A DNA stretch of 64,000 bases, taken from Duncaniella sp. (lineage in GTDB: Bacteria; Bacteroidota; Bacteroidia; Bacteroidales; Muribaculaceae). This document shows positions 31,048 to 42,779 of this stretch, piece by piece. Numbering within the stretch: the stretch's first letter is position 1; every line of letters starts with the position of its first letter. The position numbers and the translations under genes were made by a program. Location: positions 20,321-84,320 of the forward strand of contig JAIDCC010000098.1 in assembly GCA_029056055.1 (NCBI GenBank), written 5' to 3'. Under the pieces are notes generated by a model. It saw only the letters and a list, made by a program, of their open reading frames with translations. It searched no databases and was not told the origin of the DNA.

Positions 31048-31142
31048 GTAGATTCTTAATAAGGTGATGAGAAGTTTGGTCTTCTCGGGTTACGTGGGAA
31101 AAAATAAGTGTATCGAAAAGAAATCCCTTTTCAGACAACGTT

Positions 31143-33701
31143 TTATTTTTCCGCTTCGACCACCTCAATTTTGAGTTCGGTAGCCTCAGGTTCAGCCGTG
31201 ACGTTGATGGTGTCGCCGGGGTTGACCTTGCCGTCGATGAGCAATTCGGCCAGAGGGTCCTCGAGATACTTCTGTATGGCTCGCTTGAGGGGACGGGCTC
31301 CGAAGCGGGAGTCGTAACCCTTTTCGGCCACGAAGTCTTTCGCCTCATTGGTGAGCGAAAGTTTGAATCCGAGGTCTTTGACGCGCGAATAGAATCCGGC
31401 AAGCTCGATGTCGATGATGCTGAAAATAGCTTCTTTCGAGAGGGGCTCAAACATTATCACATCGTCGATACGGTTAAGGAACTCCGGTGCGAAGGCCTTG
31501 TTGAGTGCCTTCTGGAGCACCGCCGAAGAGACTTCCTTATCATCAGCCGACGGTGCGTTGAAGCCAATGCCGCCACCGAAGTCCTTGAGCTGGCGCGTGC
31601 CGACGTTTGAGGTCATTATGATAATGGTGTTCTTGAAATCGACGCGGCGACCGAGCGAGTCGGTGAGTCGTCCTTCGTCCATCACCTGAAGAAGCAGGTT
31701 GAACACGTCGGGATGCGCTTTCTCAATCTCGTCGAGAAGAACGATGGAGTAGGGGTGACGGCGCACCTTTTCGGTGAGCTGACCGCCCTCCTCGTAACCT
31801 ACGTAGCCGGGAGGCGCTCCGACGAGTCGCGACACGGTAAACTTCTCCATGTATTCGCTCATGTCGATACGGATTAACGCATCGGCCGAGTCAAACATGT
31901 ATTCCGAAAGTTTCTTGGCAAGATGTGTCTTGCCTACGCCGGTCGGGCCGAGGAACAGGAACGTGCCGATAGGTTTGCCGGGGTCTTTGAGTCCGAGACG
32001 ATTGCGCTGAATAGCCTTTACAACCTTTTCAATCGCTCCGTCCTGACCGATGATTTTGCTCTTCAGCGTGGGAGTCATCTCTTTCAGACGGCTACCCTCG
32101 GCCTGTGCGATTCGCTGCACAGGCACTCCGGTCATCATGGCCACAACCTCGGCCACTTTCTCTTCGTCAACTGTTTCGCGTTCGCCCTCGAGTGCTTTCT
32201 CCCAACGCGATTTCTCAGCGTCGAGTTCGGCCTTGAGCTTCTGCTCCTTGTCGCGGAAAGAGGCGGCTTTCTCGAAATTCTGCGACTGGGCTGCGCTCAG
32301 CTTCTGGGCGGCTGTCTCGCGGATTTCGTTTTCGAGTTGCTCGATGCGAGGAGGCACGGAGATATTTGTCACGTGTACACGCGAGCCGGCTTCATCCATC
32401 GCGTCGATAGCCTTGTCGGGGAAATTGCGGTCGGAGATGTAGCGTTCGGTGAGACGCACACATGCATCAAGTGCCTCGGGGGTGTAGTTGACGTTGTGGT
32501 GTTTCTCGTATTTTTCCTTGATGTTGTCAAGAATGACACGGGTTTCCTGCGCGGTGGTAGGCTCGACCATCACTTTCTGGAAGCGGCGCTCGAGAGCTCC
32601 GTCGTTTTCTATGTTCTTGCGATACTCATCAAGGGTGGTCGCACCGATGCACTGGATTTCTCCGCGTGCCAGCGCAGGTTTGAGCAGGTTGGCGGCATCC
32701 ATCGAGCCGGCTGCGTTGCCTGCACCGACTATCGTGTGGAGCTCGTCTATAAAGAGGATGATATCCTTGTTTTTCGACAGCTCGTTGAGGATTCCCTTGA
32801 TGCGCTCCTCAAACTGACCGCGATATTTCGTGCCGGCCACGAGCGAAGCCATGTCGAGCGATATGACGCGCTTGCCGAACAGGATGCGCGAGACCTTGCG
32901 CTGCACGATGCGAAGGGCGAGACCTTCGACTATCGCACTTTTGCCCACGCCTGGTTCACCGATGAGCACGGGGTTGTTTTTCTTACGGCGAGAGAGAATC
33001 TGGGCGAGACGCTCGATTTCTACGTCGCGACCCACGACGGGGTCAAGTCGTTCCTCTTCGGCGGCAAGGGTCATGTCGTTGCCATACTTGTCGAGCATAG
33101 GAGTGTCCGTCCCGGTGGCCTTGCGCGATTGTGCGGAACGCGCCTGACTGCGTCGGTCGTCGTCGCCGGGTGCAGCGCCCTCTTCCTCTTCGTCAGGTTC
33201 GTCGTAGGCTGCGTCGTCGCTCATGATAGGGGTCGAACCGGCCGAGCCGACAAGACGTGCGAGGGTATTGTAGTTGACACCCGCCTTTTGAAACGGCTGC
33301 ATGAATTCGGAAGCCTGGGCATCGGAGTTGTGAAAAATAGCCAGAAGAAGGTGAAGTGCATCAACGGTGCTGCTCTTGAGCAGACGCGCCTCGAGCACAC
33401 TGAGTTTGATGATACGTCCGGTAAGGTCGCTCACCGTCACATCTTCCATCGACACGTTACCCTTGAAGGCTCCTTCCGAAGCCGCATTAAAGAGCGCATT
33501 GTCGAGAGCCTCGCGCAACTGATAGACGGATGCACCCTTGGCAGCACGCTCGACGAGCCGGGCAGGCTCGGAGTCGACATCCTTGAGGAGCGACAGAAGC
33601 AGGTGCTCCGGGGTCACATAATGCGAATTGTGACGAACTGCCTGACTCGGAGCTTCATTGACTACTTCTTTAAATTTCTGTGAATATAATGTCTCCATCA
33701 A
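31143..33701 (-). CDS. clpC: ATP-dependent Clp protease ATP-binding subunit ClpC
   Basis: Two AAA modules [15 protein letters not shown] and [19 protein letters not shown]; Clp_N; UVR-like middle region. Confidence 0.92.
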   Translation of the reverse strand: MMETLYSQKFKEVVNEAPSQAVRHNSHYVTPEHLLLSLLKDVDSEPARLVERAAKGASVYQLREALDNALFNAASEGAFKGNVSMEDVTVSDLTGRIIKLSVLEARLLKSSTVDALHLLLAIFHNSDAQASEFMQPFQKAGVNYNTLARLVGSAGSTPIMSDDAAYDEPDEEEEGAAPGDDDRRSQARSAQSRKATGTDTPMLDKYGNDMTLAAEEERLDPVVGRDVEIERLAQILSRRKKNNPVLIGEPGVGKSAIVEGLALRIVQRKVSRILFGKRVISLDMASLVAGTKYRGQFEERIKGILNELSKNKDIILFIDELHTIVGAGNAAGSMDAANLLKPALARGEIQCIGATTLDEYRKNIENDGALERRFQKVMVEPTTAQETRVILDNIKEKYEKHHNVNYTPEALDACVRLTERYISDRNFPDKAIDAMDEAGSRVHVTNISVPPRIEQLENEIRETAAQKLSAAQSQNFEKAASFRDKEQKLKAELDAEKSRWEKALEGERETVDEEKVAEVVAMMTGVPVQRIAQAEGSRLKEMTPTLKSKIIGQDGAIEKVVKAIQRNRLGLKDPGKPIGTFLFLGPTGVGKTHLAKKLSEYMFDSADALIRIDMSEYMEKFTVSRLVGAPPGYVGYEEGGQLTEKVRRHPYSIVLLDEIEKAHPDVFNLLLQVMDEGRLTDSLGRRVDFKNTIIIMTSNVGTRQLKDFGGGIGFNAPSADDKEVSSAVLQKALNKAFAPEFLNRIDDVIMFEPLSKEAIFSIIDIELAGFYSRVKDLGFKLSLTNEAKDFVAEKGYDSRFGARPLKRAIQKYLEDPLAELLIDGKVNPGDTINVTAEPEATELKIEVVEAEK

Positions 33702-33883
33702 TTGGAATATCCTTTCTTCTTTCAGCGATGGTGATTAATCGCTTTGATTAGTAAATATGGTTTTGTCTACACTTACAACAAAAACCGTGCCAAAACTATC
33801 GGGCGGTCTCCGTTATTTAATGTTAAAAACCGTAAGGGCAAGCCACGCCTTTCGTTTCAAAACGGAGCAGCGCGGCGACTTGC

Positions 33884-34549
33884 TCATTTGTTTCTCACCT
33901 TCACCGACCCGCCCGACGACTTGTTGGCAGAGACTTTGCCGCTCACTTTAAGGCCTGAGGTGTCGACGCTACCGCCGCTCGTCGCGTTGGCCGAAAGTTC
34001 GGTGGCTGTGCCCGAGAGCTCCACATCGCCGCCTGAGGTAGCTGTAGCCGTGGCGTGACCGGTCACGAGGTTTTCAATCTCTATCTCTCCGCCCGACGTA
34101 GCGGTAGCATTGAGCGAGCTGACGTGGAGGAATTGGAGTTTCACCTCCGCGCCCGACGACACGTTGATTGTGCCCTGCTCGGTGCCGGCGGCAATCGGAG
34201 AGGTCGACTTGACCTCCGCACCCGACGACGCTTCGATGCGAGTCACGGCATTTCCTCTAAGGCGTATTGTCACGCCCTTGATTGTGTCGCCGTTGCGACC
34301 GCGGTTGTTCGACTTTTTAGGTGCGATAAAAAGAGTGCCGTGTGAAATTTTCACTTCAACGTTGTTGATTTTGTCGTCCGGACCGGAAATGGTGACACTT
34401 CCGGCAGAACCATCGGCCACGTAGACCACGTTTGCTCCGGCGCTGACGGTAAGCGAATTGAAATGAGAGTCAAGTGACACGATGCGTTCAGCCGCGAAGA
34501 GCGACATCGAAGCCATCGAAAGACAGAGGGTCAGAAAGAATTTACGCAT
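33884..34549 (-). CDS. DUF2807/GIN-domain secreted protein
   Basis: Signal peptide; repetitive TATSGGEIEIENL/ATSGGDVELSG. Confidence 0.75.
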   Translation of the reverse strand: MRKFFLTLCLSMASMSLFAAERIVSLDSHFNSLTVSAGANVVYVADGSAGSVTISGPDDKINNVEVKISHGTLFIAPKKSNNRGRNGDTIKGVTIRLRGNAVTRIEASSGAEVKSTSPIAAGTEQGTINVSSGAEVKLQFLHVSSLNATATSGGEIEIENLVTGHATATATSGGDVELSGTATELSANATSGGSVDTSGLKVSGKVSANKSSGGSVKVRNK

Positions 34550-34550
34550 T

Positions 34551-35723
34551 TTAGCTAAGGTTTTGTGTCTTTTCAGCCGGGAAAAGACGGTTAATGATTG
34601 CAGCGAGCGCGCCGTCGCCGGTCACGTTGCAGGCGGTGCCGAAAGAGTCCATGGCGATGTAGAGGGCTATCATCATGGCCACTGTCGTTTCGTCAAATCC
34701 GAGTATGCTTCTGAGAAGTCCGAGCGACGCCATGATGGCTCCGCCGGGAATACCCGGGGCGGCGATAATCGTGACACCGAGCATCGCTATGAAGTGGCAG
34801 AACATTCCGAGTTCATGCGGCTGGTCATAAATGATGGTCAGCGCGAGCGCACACGCCACGATTTTCAGAGCCGAGCCGCTCATGTGAATCGTGGCGCAAA
34901 GGGGCACCACGAAACCCGCAATGTCCTCGCGCACGCCCATCGCGACGGTCTGCTTGAGTGTCACGGGTATCGTGGCGGCCGACGATTGGGTGCCGAGTGC
35001 GGTGAAATAGGCCGGCATCATGGTCTTCAGCATCCAAAACGGATTTTTCTTGGCGAAGAGGGCGGCGACGCAATACTGTATCACAAGAATAAGAATGTGG
35101 AGTATGAATATTACCACTATTATCTTTGCGAAACATTTCAGAATCACGCCCACTTGCCCCTCGACGGTCATGTTGAGAAAAATTCCGAATATGTAGAGCG
35201 GAAGCAGGGGGATTACCGCCACTCCGATTGTCTTGGCCACGATGGTGCGAAATTCCTGCGCGCCTTTCCTGAGCACGTCGCCTTTGAGGAAAGCTATTCC
35301 GAGCCCGAGAACGAAGGAAAGAACCAGGGCCGAAACGACATCCATCAACGGGGGCATCGCCACCTCGAAGTAGGGGGCTATCGTCGGCCCCGCACTCTCG
35401 GCGAGTTCAACGCCCTCCTCTCCGCTGATGAGCGAAGGAAAAGTCAGAGTGCCGGCGGTGTAGCTGAGAAGTCCGGCGAGAAATGTCGCGCCATAGGCCA
35501 GCAAAGCTGTCACCACAAGCAGTTTGCCTGCGCGCGACCCTATGTCGGCAATCGCCGGAATGACAAATCCGAGGATAATCATCGGAATCATGAACCCGAG
35601 GAATTGCGAGAAGATGCCGTTGAACGTGACGAACACCTGTGTGAGCCACATCGGAGAGACAAATCCTATCCCGATGCCGGCTACGATAGCTATGCCGATT
35701 TTTGGCAGAAGTCCTAATTTCAT
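34551..35723 (-). CDS. Dicarboxylate/amino acid:cation symporter
   Basis: ALGTQSSAATIPVTL and GSALKIVACALAL motifs; start set to ATG 35723 (MKLGLLPKIG). Confidence 0.9.
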   Translation of the reverse strand: MKLGLLPKIGIAIVAGIGIGFVSPMWLTQVFVTFNGIFSQFLGFMIPMIILGFVIPAIADIGSRAGKLLVVTALLAYGATFLAGLLSYTAGTLTFPSLISGEEGVELAESAGPTIAPYFEVAMPPLMDVVSALVLSFVLGLGIAFLKGDVLRKGAQEFRTIVAKTIGVAVIPLLPLYIFGIFLNMTVEGQVGVILKCFAKIIVVIFILHILILVIQYCVAALFAKKNPFWMLKTMMPAYFTALGTQSSAATIPVTLKQTVAMGVREDIAGFVVPLCATIHMSGSALKIVACALALTIIYDQPHELGMFCHFIAMLGVTIIAAPGIPGGAIMASLGLLRSILGFDETTVAMMIALYIAMDSFGTACNVTGDGALAAIINRLFPAEKTQNLS

Positions 35724-35743
35724 TTGGTGGCGTGCAAAAAGGG

Positions 35744-37669
35744 TCAGAATTTTCTCCAGAGGGCCGACGAGGCGTCGGAGGGCATGCGCCAGTCGCCGCG
35801 GGGCGAAAGACATACCGACCCGACTTTCGGCCCGTCAGGCAGACACGAGCGTTTGAATTGCTGCGCGAAAAATCTTCGCTCGAATGTGTCGAGCCATTTC
35901 CTGATTACCTCCTCCGGATAGACTGCGGAGTCGAAGGCCTGCAAAGCGAGGTAGAGTATACGCTCGGGAGTGAAGCCATAGCGGAGGGTGTAATAGAGGA
36001 AGAAATCATGCAGCTCGTAGGGGCCGACAAGGTCTTCGGTCTTTTGCTTGATGGTGCCGTCGGGGGCGGCGGGAATCAATTCCGGACTGATGGGGGTGTC
36101 AATGATGTCTTCGAGCAGCCGCGAGATTAGAGAGTCTTTCCCATGTTCTACGGCAAACGCATTCACGAGATACTTCACAAGCGTTTTCGGGACACTCGCG
36201 TTGACGCCGTACATCGACATGTGGTCGCCGTTGTACGTTGCCCAGCCGAGGGCAAGCTCCGAGAGGTCGCCTGTGCCGAGCACGATGCCTCCGGTTTGAT
36301 TTGCCACATCCATCAGAATCTGCGTGCGCTCTCTCGCCTGCGAATTTTCATAGGTGACGTCATGGACAGCGGGGTCGTGACCGATGTCTTTGAAATGCTG
36401 GTTGACGGCGTCGGCGATTGGTATCTCGCGCGACGTGACTCCGAGGGCTTCCATGAGAGCGACGGCATTGTCGTGAGTGCGGTCGGTGGTGCCGAATCCG
36501 GGCATGGTCACACCGATGATACCCTTTCGGTCGAGGCCGAGGCGGTCGAAGGTCTTGACGGCCACGAGGAGCGCGAGCGTCGAGTCGAGACCGCCGGAAA
36601 TACCTACGGTCAGCGTCCGGCATCGGATTGCATCGAGTCGGCGCGCCAGTCCGGCAGCCTGAATGTTGAGTATCTCGTCGCAACGCTCTTCCATCTCGGC
36701 GTTGTCGGAAGGCACGAAGGGCAGAGGGTCGATGCGGCGCAGCAGGCGGTGGTGAATGTCGGTGACTCGGTCGGAGGGATTGAAATTCTCCGCTTCGGGT
36801 CGCACGGCCATTTCGGCGGCGCAGTCGGCAAACGTAGTAGTGTGCAGACGGTCACGCTCGAGCGCCTCGATGTCGATGTCAGAGATGGCGGTGTTGTCGT
36901 CAGGCGTCCAGCGGCGGTTTGCTGCGAGGATGCGCCCGTTGTCGGCTATGATGGCTTTGCCGTCAAACACGAGGTCGGTGGACGATTCGCCCCAACCCGC
37001 GCCGGCATACACGTAGCCGCACAGACATCGCGCCGACTGCTGTTGTATAAGCGAACGCAGATAGTTATACTTTCCAATGAGGTCGTCGGAAGCCGAGAGA
37101 TTGAAGATTACGGTGGCACCGGCCATGGCGAGCGCGCACGACGGCGGAACGGGCACCCAAAGGTCCTCGCAGATTTCAATTCCTAAGAGGGCGCCGTGCG
37201 ATTCAAAAACTTTCGCGCCTGAAATCACCGCATCCTCTCCGGCAATCTTAACAACCGTTTTCGTCTGCGGCTCGATGGGGCGCCACCAACGGCGTTCGTA
37301 AAACTCGTTGTAATTCGGAATATATCGTTTAGCCGTCACATCGACACGACCGTTTCGGAAGAGAACGGCGCAATTATAGAGTGCGCCCGAAACCTCTAAC
37401 GGAGCACCGACGATGAAGTGGACATCAACCGTTTTTGAAAATTCCTTCAGTTCGGCCAGCGCGTCGGCACTGGCTGCGAGAAGGGTGCGATTGTGAAAAA
37501 GGTCGGCACACGTGTAGCCGGTCACCGACATTTCGGGAAAGACCGCCACCTCAACGCCTTTGTCGGCGAGCGCAACGAGAGAGTTCTTGATTTGTATGAC
37601 GTTGAAATCTACGTCAGCCGGGCTGACGCGGGGCGCCACGGAGGCCACCCTCAGGAAACCTTGTTTCAT
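35744..37669 (-). CDS. nadE: Glutamine-dependent NAD+ synthetase
   Basis: Nitrilase N-terminus [44 protein letters not shown]; start at 37669. Confidence 0.93.
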   Translation of the reverse strand: MKQGFLRVASVAPRVSPADVDFNVIQIKNSLVALADKGVEVAVFPEMSVTGYTCADLFHNRTLLAASADALAELKEFSKTVDVHFIVGAPLEVSGALYNCAVLFRNGRVDVTAKRYIPNYNEFYERRWWRPIEPQTKTVVKIAGEDAVISGAKVFESHGALLGIEICEDLWVPVPPSCALAMAGATVIFNLSASDDLIGKYNYLRSLIQQQSARCLCGYVYAGAGWGESSTDLVFDGKAIIADNGRILAANRRWTPDDNTAISDIDIEALERDRLHTTTFADCAAEMAVRPEAENFNPSDRVTDIHHRLLRRIDPLPFVPSDNAEMEERCDEILNIQAAGLARRLDAIRCRTLTVGISGGLDSTLALLVAVKTFDRLGLDRKGIIGVTMPGFGTTDRTHDNAVALMEALGVTSREIPIADAVNQHFKDIGHDPAVHDVTYENSQARERTQILMDVANQTGGIVLGTGDLSELALGWATYNGDHMSMYGVNASVPKTLVKYLVNAFAVEHGKDSLISRLLEDIIDTPISPELIPAAPDGTIKQKTEDLVGPYELHDFFLYYTLRYGFTPERILYLALQAFDSAVYPEEVIRKWLDTFERRFFAQQFKRSCLPDGPKVGSVCLSPRGDWRMPSDASSALWRKF

Positions 37670-37818
37670 AAGAATAGGCGATAGGTTATGAAATAGCTCC
37701 GGAGGCGCAGCTGCGAAATGCCTACAGACCCGACACCTCTCCTCAAGCATGATGCAAATTTAGGCATTTTTTGGCAAATTGCAAAAAAATGAGTAATTTC
37801 GCGGTAAACTGCTTTGAC

Positions 37819-39261
37819 ATGACAGTCCACACCGCCATATTCTACACTCTTGTAGCCGCCTACGTCCTTTTGGTGGCGTGGCTCGTCGTGGCTGTACTCA
37901 GCGAGTCGCGCAATCCTCTCAAGACCATCGCGTGGGTCATGGCGCTGATACTTTTCCCGGTCGGCGGCATCGTGCTCTATTTCTTTTTCGGGCGTTCGTT
38001 GCGCGGCACCCGCATGATTTCGCGCCGCAACCGCAAGAGACTCATGGCCGCTTCGTGGGCTCCCGGCGCACCTGCCAAGCTCCCGGGCAAGATGACGTCG
38101 GAGACGCGCAAACTCGTGCGCCTCGCCTCCGTAGTGTCTGACACTCCCTACTCCGACAACAACGCCGTGACCATCTATCAGGACGGTAAATCTCATTTCA
38201 AAGCACTTTTCAACGACCTCGCCAACGCACGCCACTCAATCAATCTGCAATATTACATAATCGCCAACGACAAGTTGGGCCGGAGGCTGCGCGACCTCCT
38301 TATCGAGAAAGCCAAACAGGGTGTGAAGGTAAGAGTAATCTACGACTACATCGGGTCGTTTGACGCGCGACGCCGCAATTTCTTTATGACCATGAAGGAA
38401 CACGGCATCGAGGTGCATGCTTTCTTCAAAATCAACTTCGCCTCGAAACTCTCGCGCGTCAACTGGCGCAATCATCGCAAGGTGGTGGTGATTGACGATG
38501 AAGTGGGCTACATCGGAGGCATGAACATAGCCGACCGCTACGTAGACGGAGGCAAACAGTTTGCTCTCTGGCGCGACACCATGGTGCGCATCACCGGCCC
38601 GGGGGTCGCGGCCCTGAAGTATAACTTCGCGGTCGACTGGAAGTTTATGGGTCAGAGTCTGCTGAGCGACGACCCTCACGGCCCGGCCGACCATGCAGCG
38701 TCGCTCACGGAGGGTGTCGGCGTGCAGTTCGTCACGTCCGGTCCCACCGAGCGTTGGCAGAACATGTCGCTCCTGATTCAGAAAGCCATCGGCGTGGCCA
38801 AGAAACGCATCTGGATTCAGACGCCCTATTTCCTTCCCTCCGACTCGCTCCTGTCCTCCCTTCAGGCAGCCGCACTCGCCGGGGTAGACGTCAGGGTGAT
38901 GATGCCGCGCAGGTGCGACTCGGCGCTCCTCACCTACGCCTCGCGTTCGTTTGTCGAAGAGTGTCTTCTCGCGGGCATAAAGGTGTTGTTTTTCCTGCCC
39001 GGAATGCACCATGCGAAGGTTCTGATTGTCGACGACGAATTTTCCACCATCGGCTCGACAAATTTCGACTTCCGTTCGTTTGAACACAATTTCGAAGAAA
39101 ACATACTTTTGTATTCTCCTCAGACCAACCGCCAGCTTGCGAAACAATTTCTGCGCGATGCCTCACACAGTCAGCGTGTCACCATGTCTGAATGGTCGCA
39201 CCGCTCGCGCTCGTCACGCATCAAGGAATCGCTTTCGCGTCTGCTTAGCCCGGTCCTTTAA
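37819..39261 (+). CDS. cls: Cardiolipin synthase (PLD family; start could be 37771 or 37789)
   Basis: Two HKD motifs NHRKVVVIDDEVGYIGGMN and HAKVLIVDDEFSTIGSTNFD. Confidence 0.92.
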   Translation: MTVHTAIFYTLVAAYVLLVAWLVVAVLSESRNPLKTIAWVMALILFPVGGIVLYFFFGRSLRGTRMISRRNRKRLMAASWAPGAPAKLPGKMTSETRKLVRLASVVSDTPYSDNNAVTIYQDGKSHFKALFNDLANARHSINLQYYIIANDKLGRRLRDLLIEKAKQGVKVRVIYDYIGSFDARRRNFFMTMKEHGIEVHAFFKINFASKLSRVNWRNHRKVVVIDDEVGYIGGMNIADRYVDGGKQFALWRDTMVRITGPGVAALKYNFAVDWKFMGQSLLSDDPHGPADHAASLTEGVGVQFVTSGPTERWQNMSLLIQKAIGVAKKRIWIQTPYFLPSDSLLSSLQAAALAGVDVRVMMPRRCDSALLTYASRSFVEECLLAGIKVLFFLPGMHHAKVLIVDDEFSTIGSTNFDFRSFEHNFEENILLYSPQTNRQLAKQFLRDASHSQRVTMSEWSHRSRSSRIKESLSRLLSPVL

Positions 39262-39276
39262 TCACGATGATACTCC

Positions 39277-41478
39277 ATGTCTGAAATTTCAAATATCCCC
39301 GCTTCTCTCAAACGCTTGCGCTTCACGCCGCTCGGCAAATACACCAAAGTCGTGATTGACCCCTCGGTGGAAATCACGTCAAACGGGCGTCCCGACTTTT
39401 CGTGTGACTTTGATGCACCCCTCGTTTACGCCGACCACGTCAGGGACGGCGGCAGGGTAGAGCTGATAGCTTGTCAGGACGGTGCGTTGCGCGACGACTT
39501 CGATTTCGGCCCCGTGGTCTGGGTGCGCACCGACCTCCTCAGGCATCTGCTCGCGAAAGGGTTGCCCGAGTATGACTTTGCGGGTTGGTATGATTTGCGC
39601 CTGCGTCTGTCGGAGTTCGGACATTTCCGTCATATTGCCGAGCCGATTTACGAAGTAACCGCCCGACAGGACGAAACGACGGCAGGTGAGAAACAGTTTG
39701 ACTACGTCGACCCTCGCAACCGAAACGTTCAAATCGAGATGGAGCGAGCTGTCACAGACTATCTCAATCGCATCGGCGCGGCGGTGAAAAGTGAAGAAGT
39801 CGGCCCTTTCAATGCAGATGGTGATTTTCCGGTGGAAGCCTCTGTCATCATCCCCGTTCTCAACCGAGCCCGCACCATCCGCGACGCCGTCTCGTCGGCT
39901 CTCGCGCAGCAGACCGACTTTACTTACAATATTATTGTGGTAGACAACCGCTCCACAGACGGCACCTCGGAAATCCTTGCCGAGATGTCTGCCGCCGACC
40001 CGCGCATTGTCGTGATTGACACAGCTGCCTTTCCCGACCGGACCTTCGGCATCGGTGGCTGCTGGAATCTCGCGCTCCAATCGGAATTTTGCGGACGCTA
40101 TGCCGTGCAGCTCGACAGTGACGACGTCTATTCGTCTGCCGACGTATTGCAGCGCATTGTCGACAAATTCCGTTCTGAAAATTGCGGGATGGTAATCGGC
40201 TCATACACCCTGACCGATTTTGACGGAAACATCCTCCCTCCCGGCCTCATCGACCACCGCGAATGGACCGACGAAAACGGCCCCAACAACGCCCTGCGCA
40301 TCAACGGCCTGGGCGCACCGCGAGCTTTTGCTACGGCGGCCGCGCGCGCCATCGGTTTTCCTAACGTCAGCTACGGCGAGGACTACGCCATGGGGCTCGC
40401 CATGAGCCGCAATTTCCGTATCGGGCGCATCTACGAATCGCTCTACAACTGCCGGCGTTGGGAAGACAACACCGACCACTCGTTGACACCTGCGAAAATC
40501 AACGCGAACAATCTCTACAAAGACTCGGTGCGAACCGCAGAGCTTGTCGCTCGACGCAGCAGGGCAGCGCGAAGTCTGCGCAGCCGGATTGACGCCCTCG
40601 TTGATTCGCAACTGCGTTCCTGGCCACTTGCCGAAGCCAACTTCGCCCGTCAGGCCGAAGCCTTTGAAAGTGCGGCAGAGATGACTCTGCCTGATTTTCC
40701 GGAAATGAAAGTTGTGAAAATCCTTGCCTCCCACCGACGTCGCTCCGCCATTGCCGATGTCACTATTCAGGCGATACGCGAACGCGGATGTTTCCTTTGC
40801 CGCGAGTCGCGGCCGCCTGAGCAGACGCGCATCGAGACTGCCGGCTACGACGTGCTCGTCAATCCTTATCCCGTCACTCCGCGTCATCTCACCATTCCCT
40901 CCGTGGAGCACACTCCGCAGAGACTTGCGCGGCGAATAGAGGATATGGTTTTCTTCGCCCGCGTCATGCAGGGGCAGGTGGTATTCTACAACGGCGGCAA
41001 GTGCGGGGCTTCGGCTCCCGACCATTTCCACTTTCAGGTGGTCACGCTTCCCTCGAAGCTCATGTTCAAAACTGCGCCGGGGCTCTCGTTTTCCAACCCT
41101 GCCGAGACGTGTGTGCCTTATGTCGCGCTCGGCGAGACGGACGCCCTGACCCTCATCGAAAAGGCTGAGAAATTGCTCGAAAGTCTTCCTCACGCCGAGG
41201 GCGAGGAAGCCATGGTCAACGTCGCGCTCACATTCGACGGCGAGCAATTCAGCATGAAATTCTTCCTGCGTCGCGCTCATCGCCCCCGTTGCTTCGGCGA
41301 AGGGGAGGGGCACCTGTCGATAAGTCCGGCATCGGTGGAAATGATGGGGCTGTTCGTCACTTCTTCCGAAGAAGATTTCGAGGCTCTGACGCCTGAAAAG
41401 GTCGAGGAAATTTACCGTGACGTGTGTGTCACCGAAGAGCAATTCCTCCACATCCGCAAAATCATCGCAGGCTTATGA
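39277..41478 (+). CDS. Fusion protein: GT2 glycosyltransferase plus DUF4922/GalT-HIT-like nucleotidyl phosphorylase domain
   Basis: GT2: [35 protein letters not shown]-terminal [20 protein letters not shown] and [12 protein letters not shown] (HxHxQ). Confidence 0.8.
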   Translation: MSEISNIPASLKRLRFTPLGKYTKVVIDPSVEITSNGRPDFSCDFDAPLVYADHVRDGGRVELIACQDGALRDDFDFGPVVWVRTDLLRHLLAKGLPEYDFAGWYDLRLRLSEFGHFRHIAEPIYEVTARQDETTAGEKQFDYVDPRNRNVQIEMERAVTDYLNRIGAAVKSEEVGPFNADGDFPVEASVIIPVLNRARTIRDAVSSALAQQTDFTYNIIVVDNRSTDGTSEILAEMSAADPRIVVIDTAAFPDRTFGIGGCWNLALQSEFCGRYAVQLDSDDVYSSADVLQRIVDKFRSENCGMVIGSYTLTDFDGNILPPGLIDHREWTDENGPNNALRINGLGAPRAFATAAARAIGFPNVSYGEDYAMGLAMSRNFRIGRIYESLYNCRRWEDNTDHSLTPAKINANNLYKDSVRTAELVARRSRAARSLRSRIDALVDSQLRSWPLAEANFARQAEAFESAAEMTLPDFPEMKVVKILASHRRRSAIADVTIQAIRERGCFLCRESRPPEQTRIETAGYDVLVNPYPVTPRHLTIPSVEHTPQRLARRIEDMVFFARVMQGQVVFYNGGKCGASAPDHFHFQVVTLPSKLMFKTAPGLSFSNPAETCVPYVALGETDALTLIEKAEKLLESLPHAEGEEAMVNVALTFDGEQFSMKFFLRRAHRPRCFGEGEGHLSISPASVEMMGLFVTSSEEDFEALTPEKVEEIYRDVCVTEEQFLHIRKIIAGL

Positions 41479-42779
41479 AAACTCCAACGGTCACAGTAGG
41501 CATTCTGTCGAGCACCCGCCCGATTCACGTCAACCTGTCGGGCATCTTTTCGGGCGACGGTGACGCCGTCGTCACCGGACAGATTGATTTCGCGCTCTCC
41601 GAAGGAGGCTGCCGCGTAGTCATGTCCGGACGAGAGACGGATGCTGTCGAACTTTACCCGACATCGCCCGAGGGGGACAGCTTCGAGATTGAAGGTGTCA
41701 CCATCGGCGTAGATTTCCATTGGGAGCGTAAGGAAAACCAGCGCTTCCGCGGAGGGCTGAAAGTGGTTGCCGACGGGGGACGGCTCTGGTTAATCAATAT
41801 CGTTGATGTAGAAGAATACCTCAAATCGGTCATTTCAAGCGAAATGGCCGCGACGGCCTCTTCAAATCTCCTTAAAGCCCATGCCGTGATTTCACGCTCA
41901 TGGCTCATAGCGCAGATGCAACGCAAGCAAAGCAACTTCCGTCGCACTACGCCGTCAGGCATGATTGACACGCCTGAAGAAATCGTGCGTTGGTGGGACC
42001 ACGAAGACCATACTCTCTTCGATGTGTGCGCCGACGACCATTGCCAGCGCTATCAGGGCATCTCGCGCATTGTCTCCGAGAAAGCTGCGGATGCTGTCGA
42101 AGCCACGCGAGGCGAAGTTCTCAAGGCCGAAGGCGAGTTGTGCGACGCTCGTTTCTCGAAGTGTTGCGGAGGTGTGTTCGAACGTTTTGAAAACTGTTGG
42201 GAAAATTCCCCGAAGAGCTATCTCGCGGCGCGCCGCGACGGGGTAGACCCCACAGACTTCCCCAATCTCTCGATTGAAGAAAACGCGGCCGAATGGATTC
42301 TCGGAATTCCGGCGGCTTTCTGCAACACCCGCGATGAGAAAGTGCTTGCCCAGGTGCTCAACAACTACGACCGCGAGACCCCCGATTTCTATCGCTGGGA
42401 GGTGAGGTACACCCCCGACGAACTCGGAAAAATCGTGGCCTCGCGCCTTGGCTCAGACCTCGGCGACATCACCGATTTGCGCCCTCTTGCCCGCGGCACC
42501 TCGGGACGCATCTTCCGTCTCGAAATCGTCGGCACCCTCGGCTCGCGCATCATCGGCAAGGAACTGATGATAAGGCGCACGCTCTCACATTCGCACCTCC
42601 TCAGTTCGGCTTTCGTGGTCGAGCGGCCTGACGGCGACTTCCTGCTACGCGGAGCGGGGTGGGGGCACGGCGTCGGGCTCTGTCAGATTGGAGCGGCGGT
42701 GATGGGCGAACGCGGCTATTCTTATAACGAAATCCTAAAACACTATTATCCCGGTGGACAAATCGAACGCCTCTACTAA
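41475..42779 (+). CDS. SpoIID/LytB-domain protein
   Basis: [67 protein letters not shown]; start 41475 overlaps upstream stop (ATGA). Confidence 0.9.
   Translation: MKTPTVTVGILSSTRPIHVNLSGIFSGDGDAVVTGQIDFALSEGGCRVVMSGRETDAVELYPTSPEGDSFEIEGVTIGVDFHWERKENQRFRGGLKVVADGGRLWLINIVDVEEYLKSVISSEMAATASSNLLKAHAVISRSWLIAQMQRKQSNFRRTTPSGMIDTPEEIVRWWDHEDHTLFDVCADDHCQRYQGISRIVSEKAADAVEATRGEVLKAEGELCDARFSKCCGGVFERFENCWENSPKSYLAARRDGVDPTDFPNLSIEENAAEWILGIPAAFCNTRDEKVLAQVLNNYDRETPDFYRWEVRYTPDELGKIVASRLGSDLGDITDLRPLARGTSGRIFRLEIVGTLGSRIIGKELMIRRTLSHSHLLSSAFVVERPDGDFLLRGAGWGHGVGLCQIGAAVMGERGYSYNEILKHYYPGGQIERLY

Noticed and set aside
31923-33683. 586-aa ORF antisense to clpC
   Set aside because: Fully contained in an unambiguous ClpC gene; low-complexity mirror translation, no family motifs
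33884-34549. Repetitive Ser/Gly/Thr segments as a possible tandem DNA repeat
   Set aside because: Repeats are at protein level (beta-helix-like GIN/DUF2807 domain), not exact DNA repeats
34482-35717. 411-aa ORF antisense to the symporter
   Set aside because: His/Arg/Glu-rich mirror translation of a TM protein; no support
40201-41451. 416-aa ORF antisense to the GT2 fusion gene
   Set aside because: Shadow ORF of a gene with clear catalytic motifs
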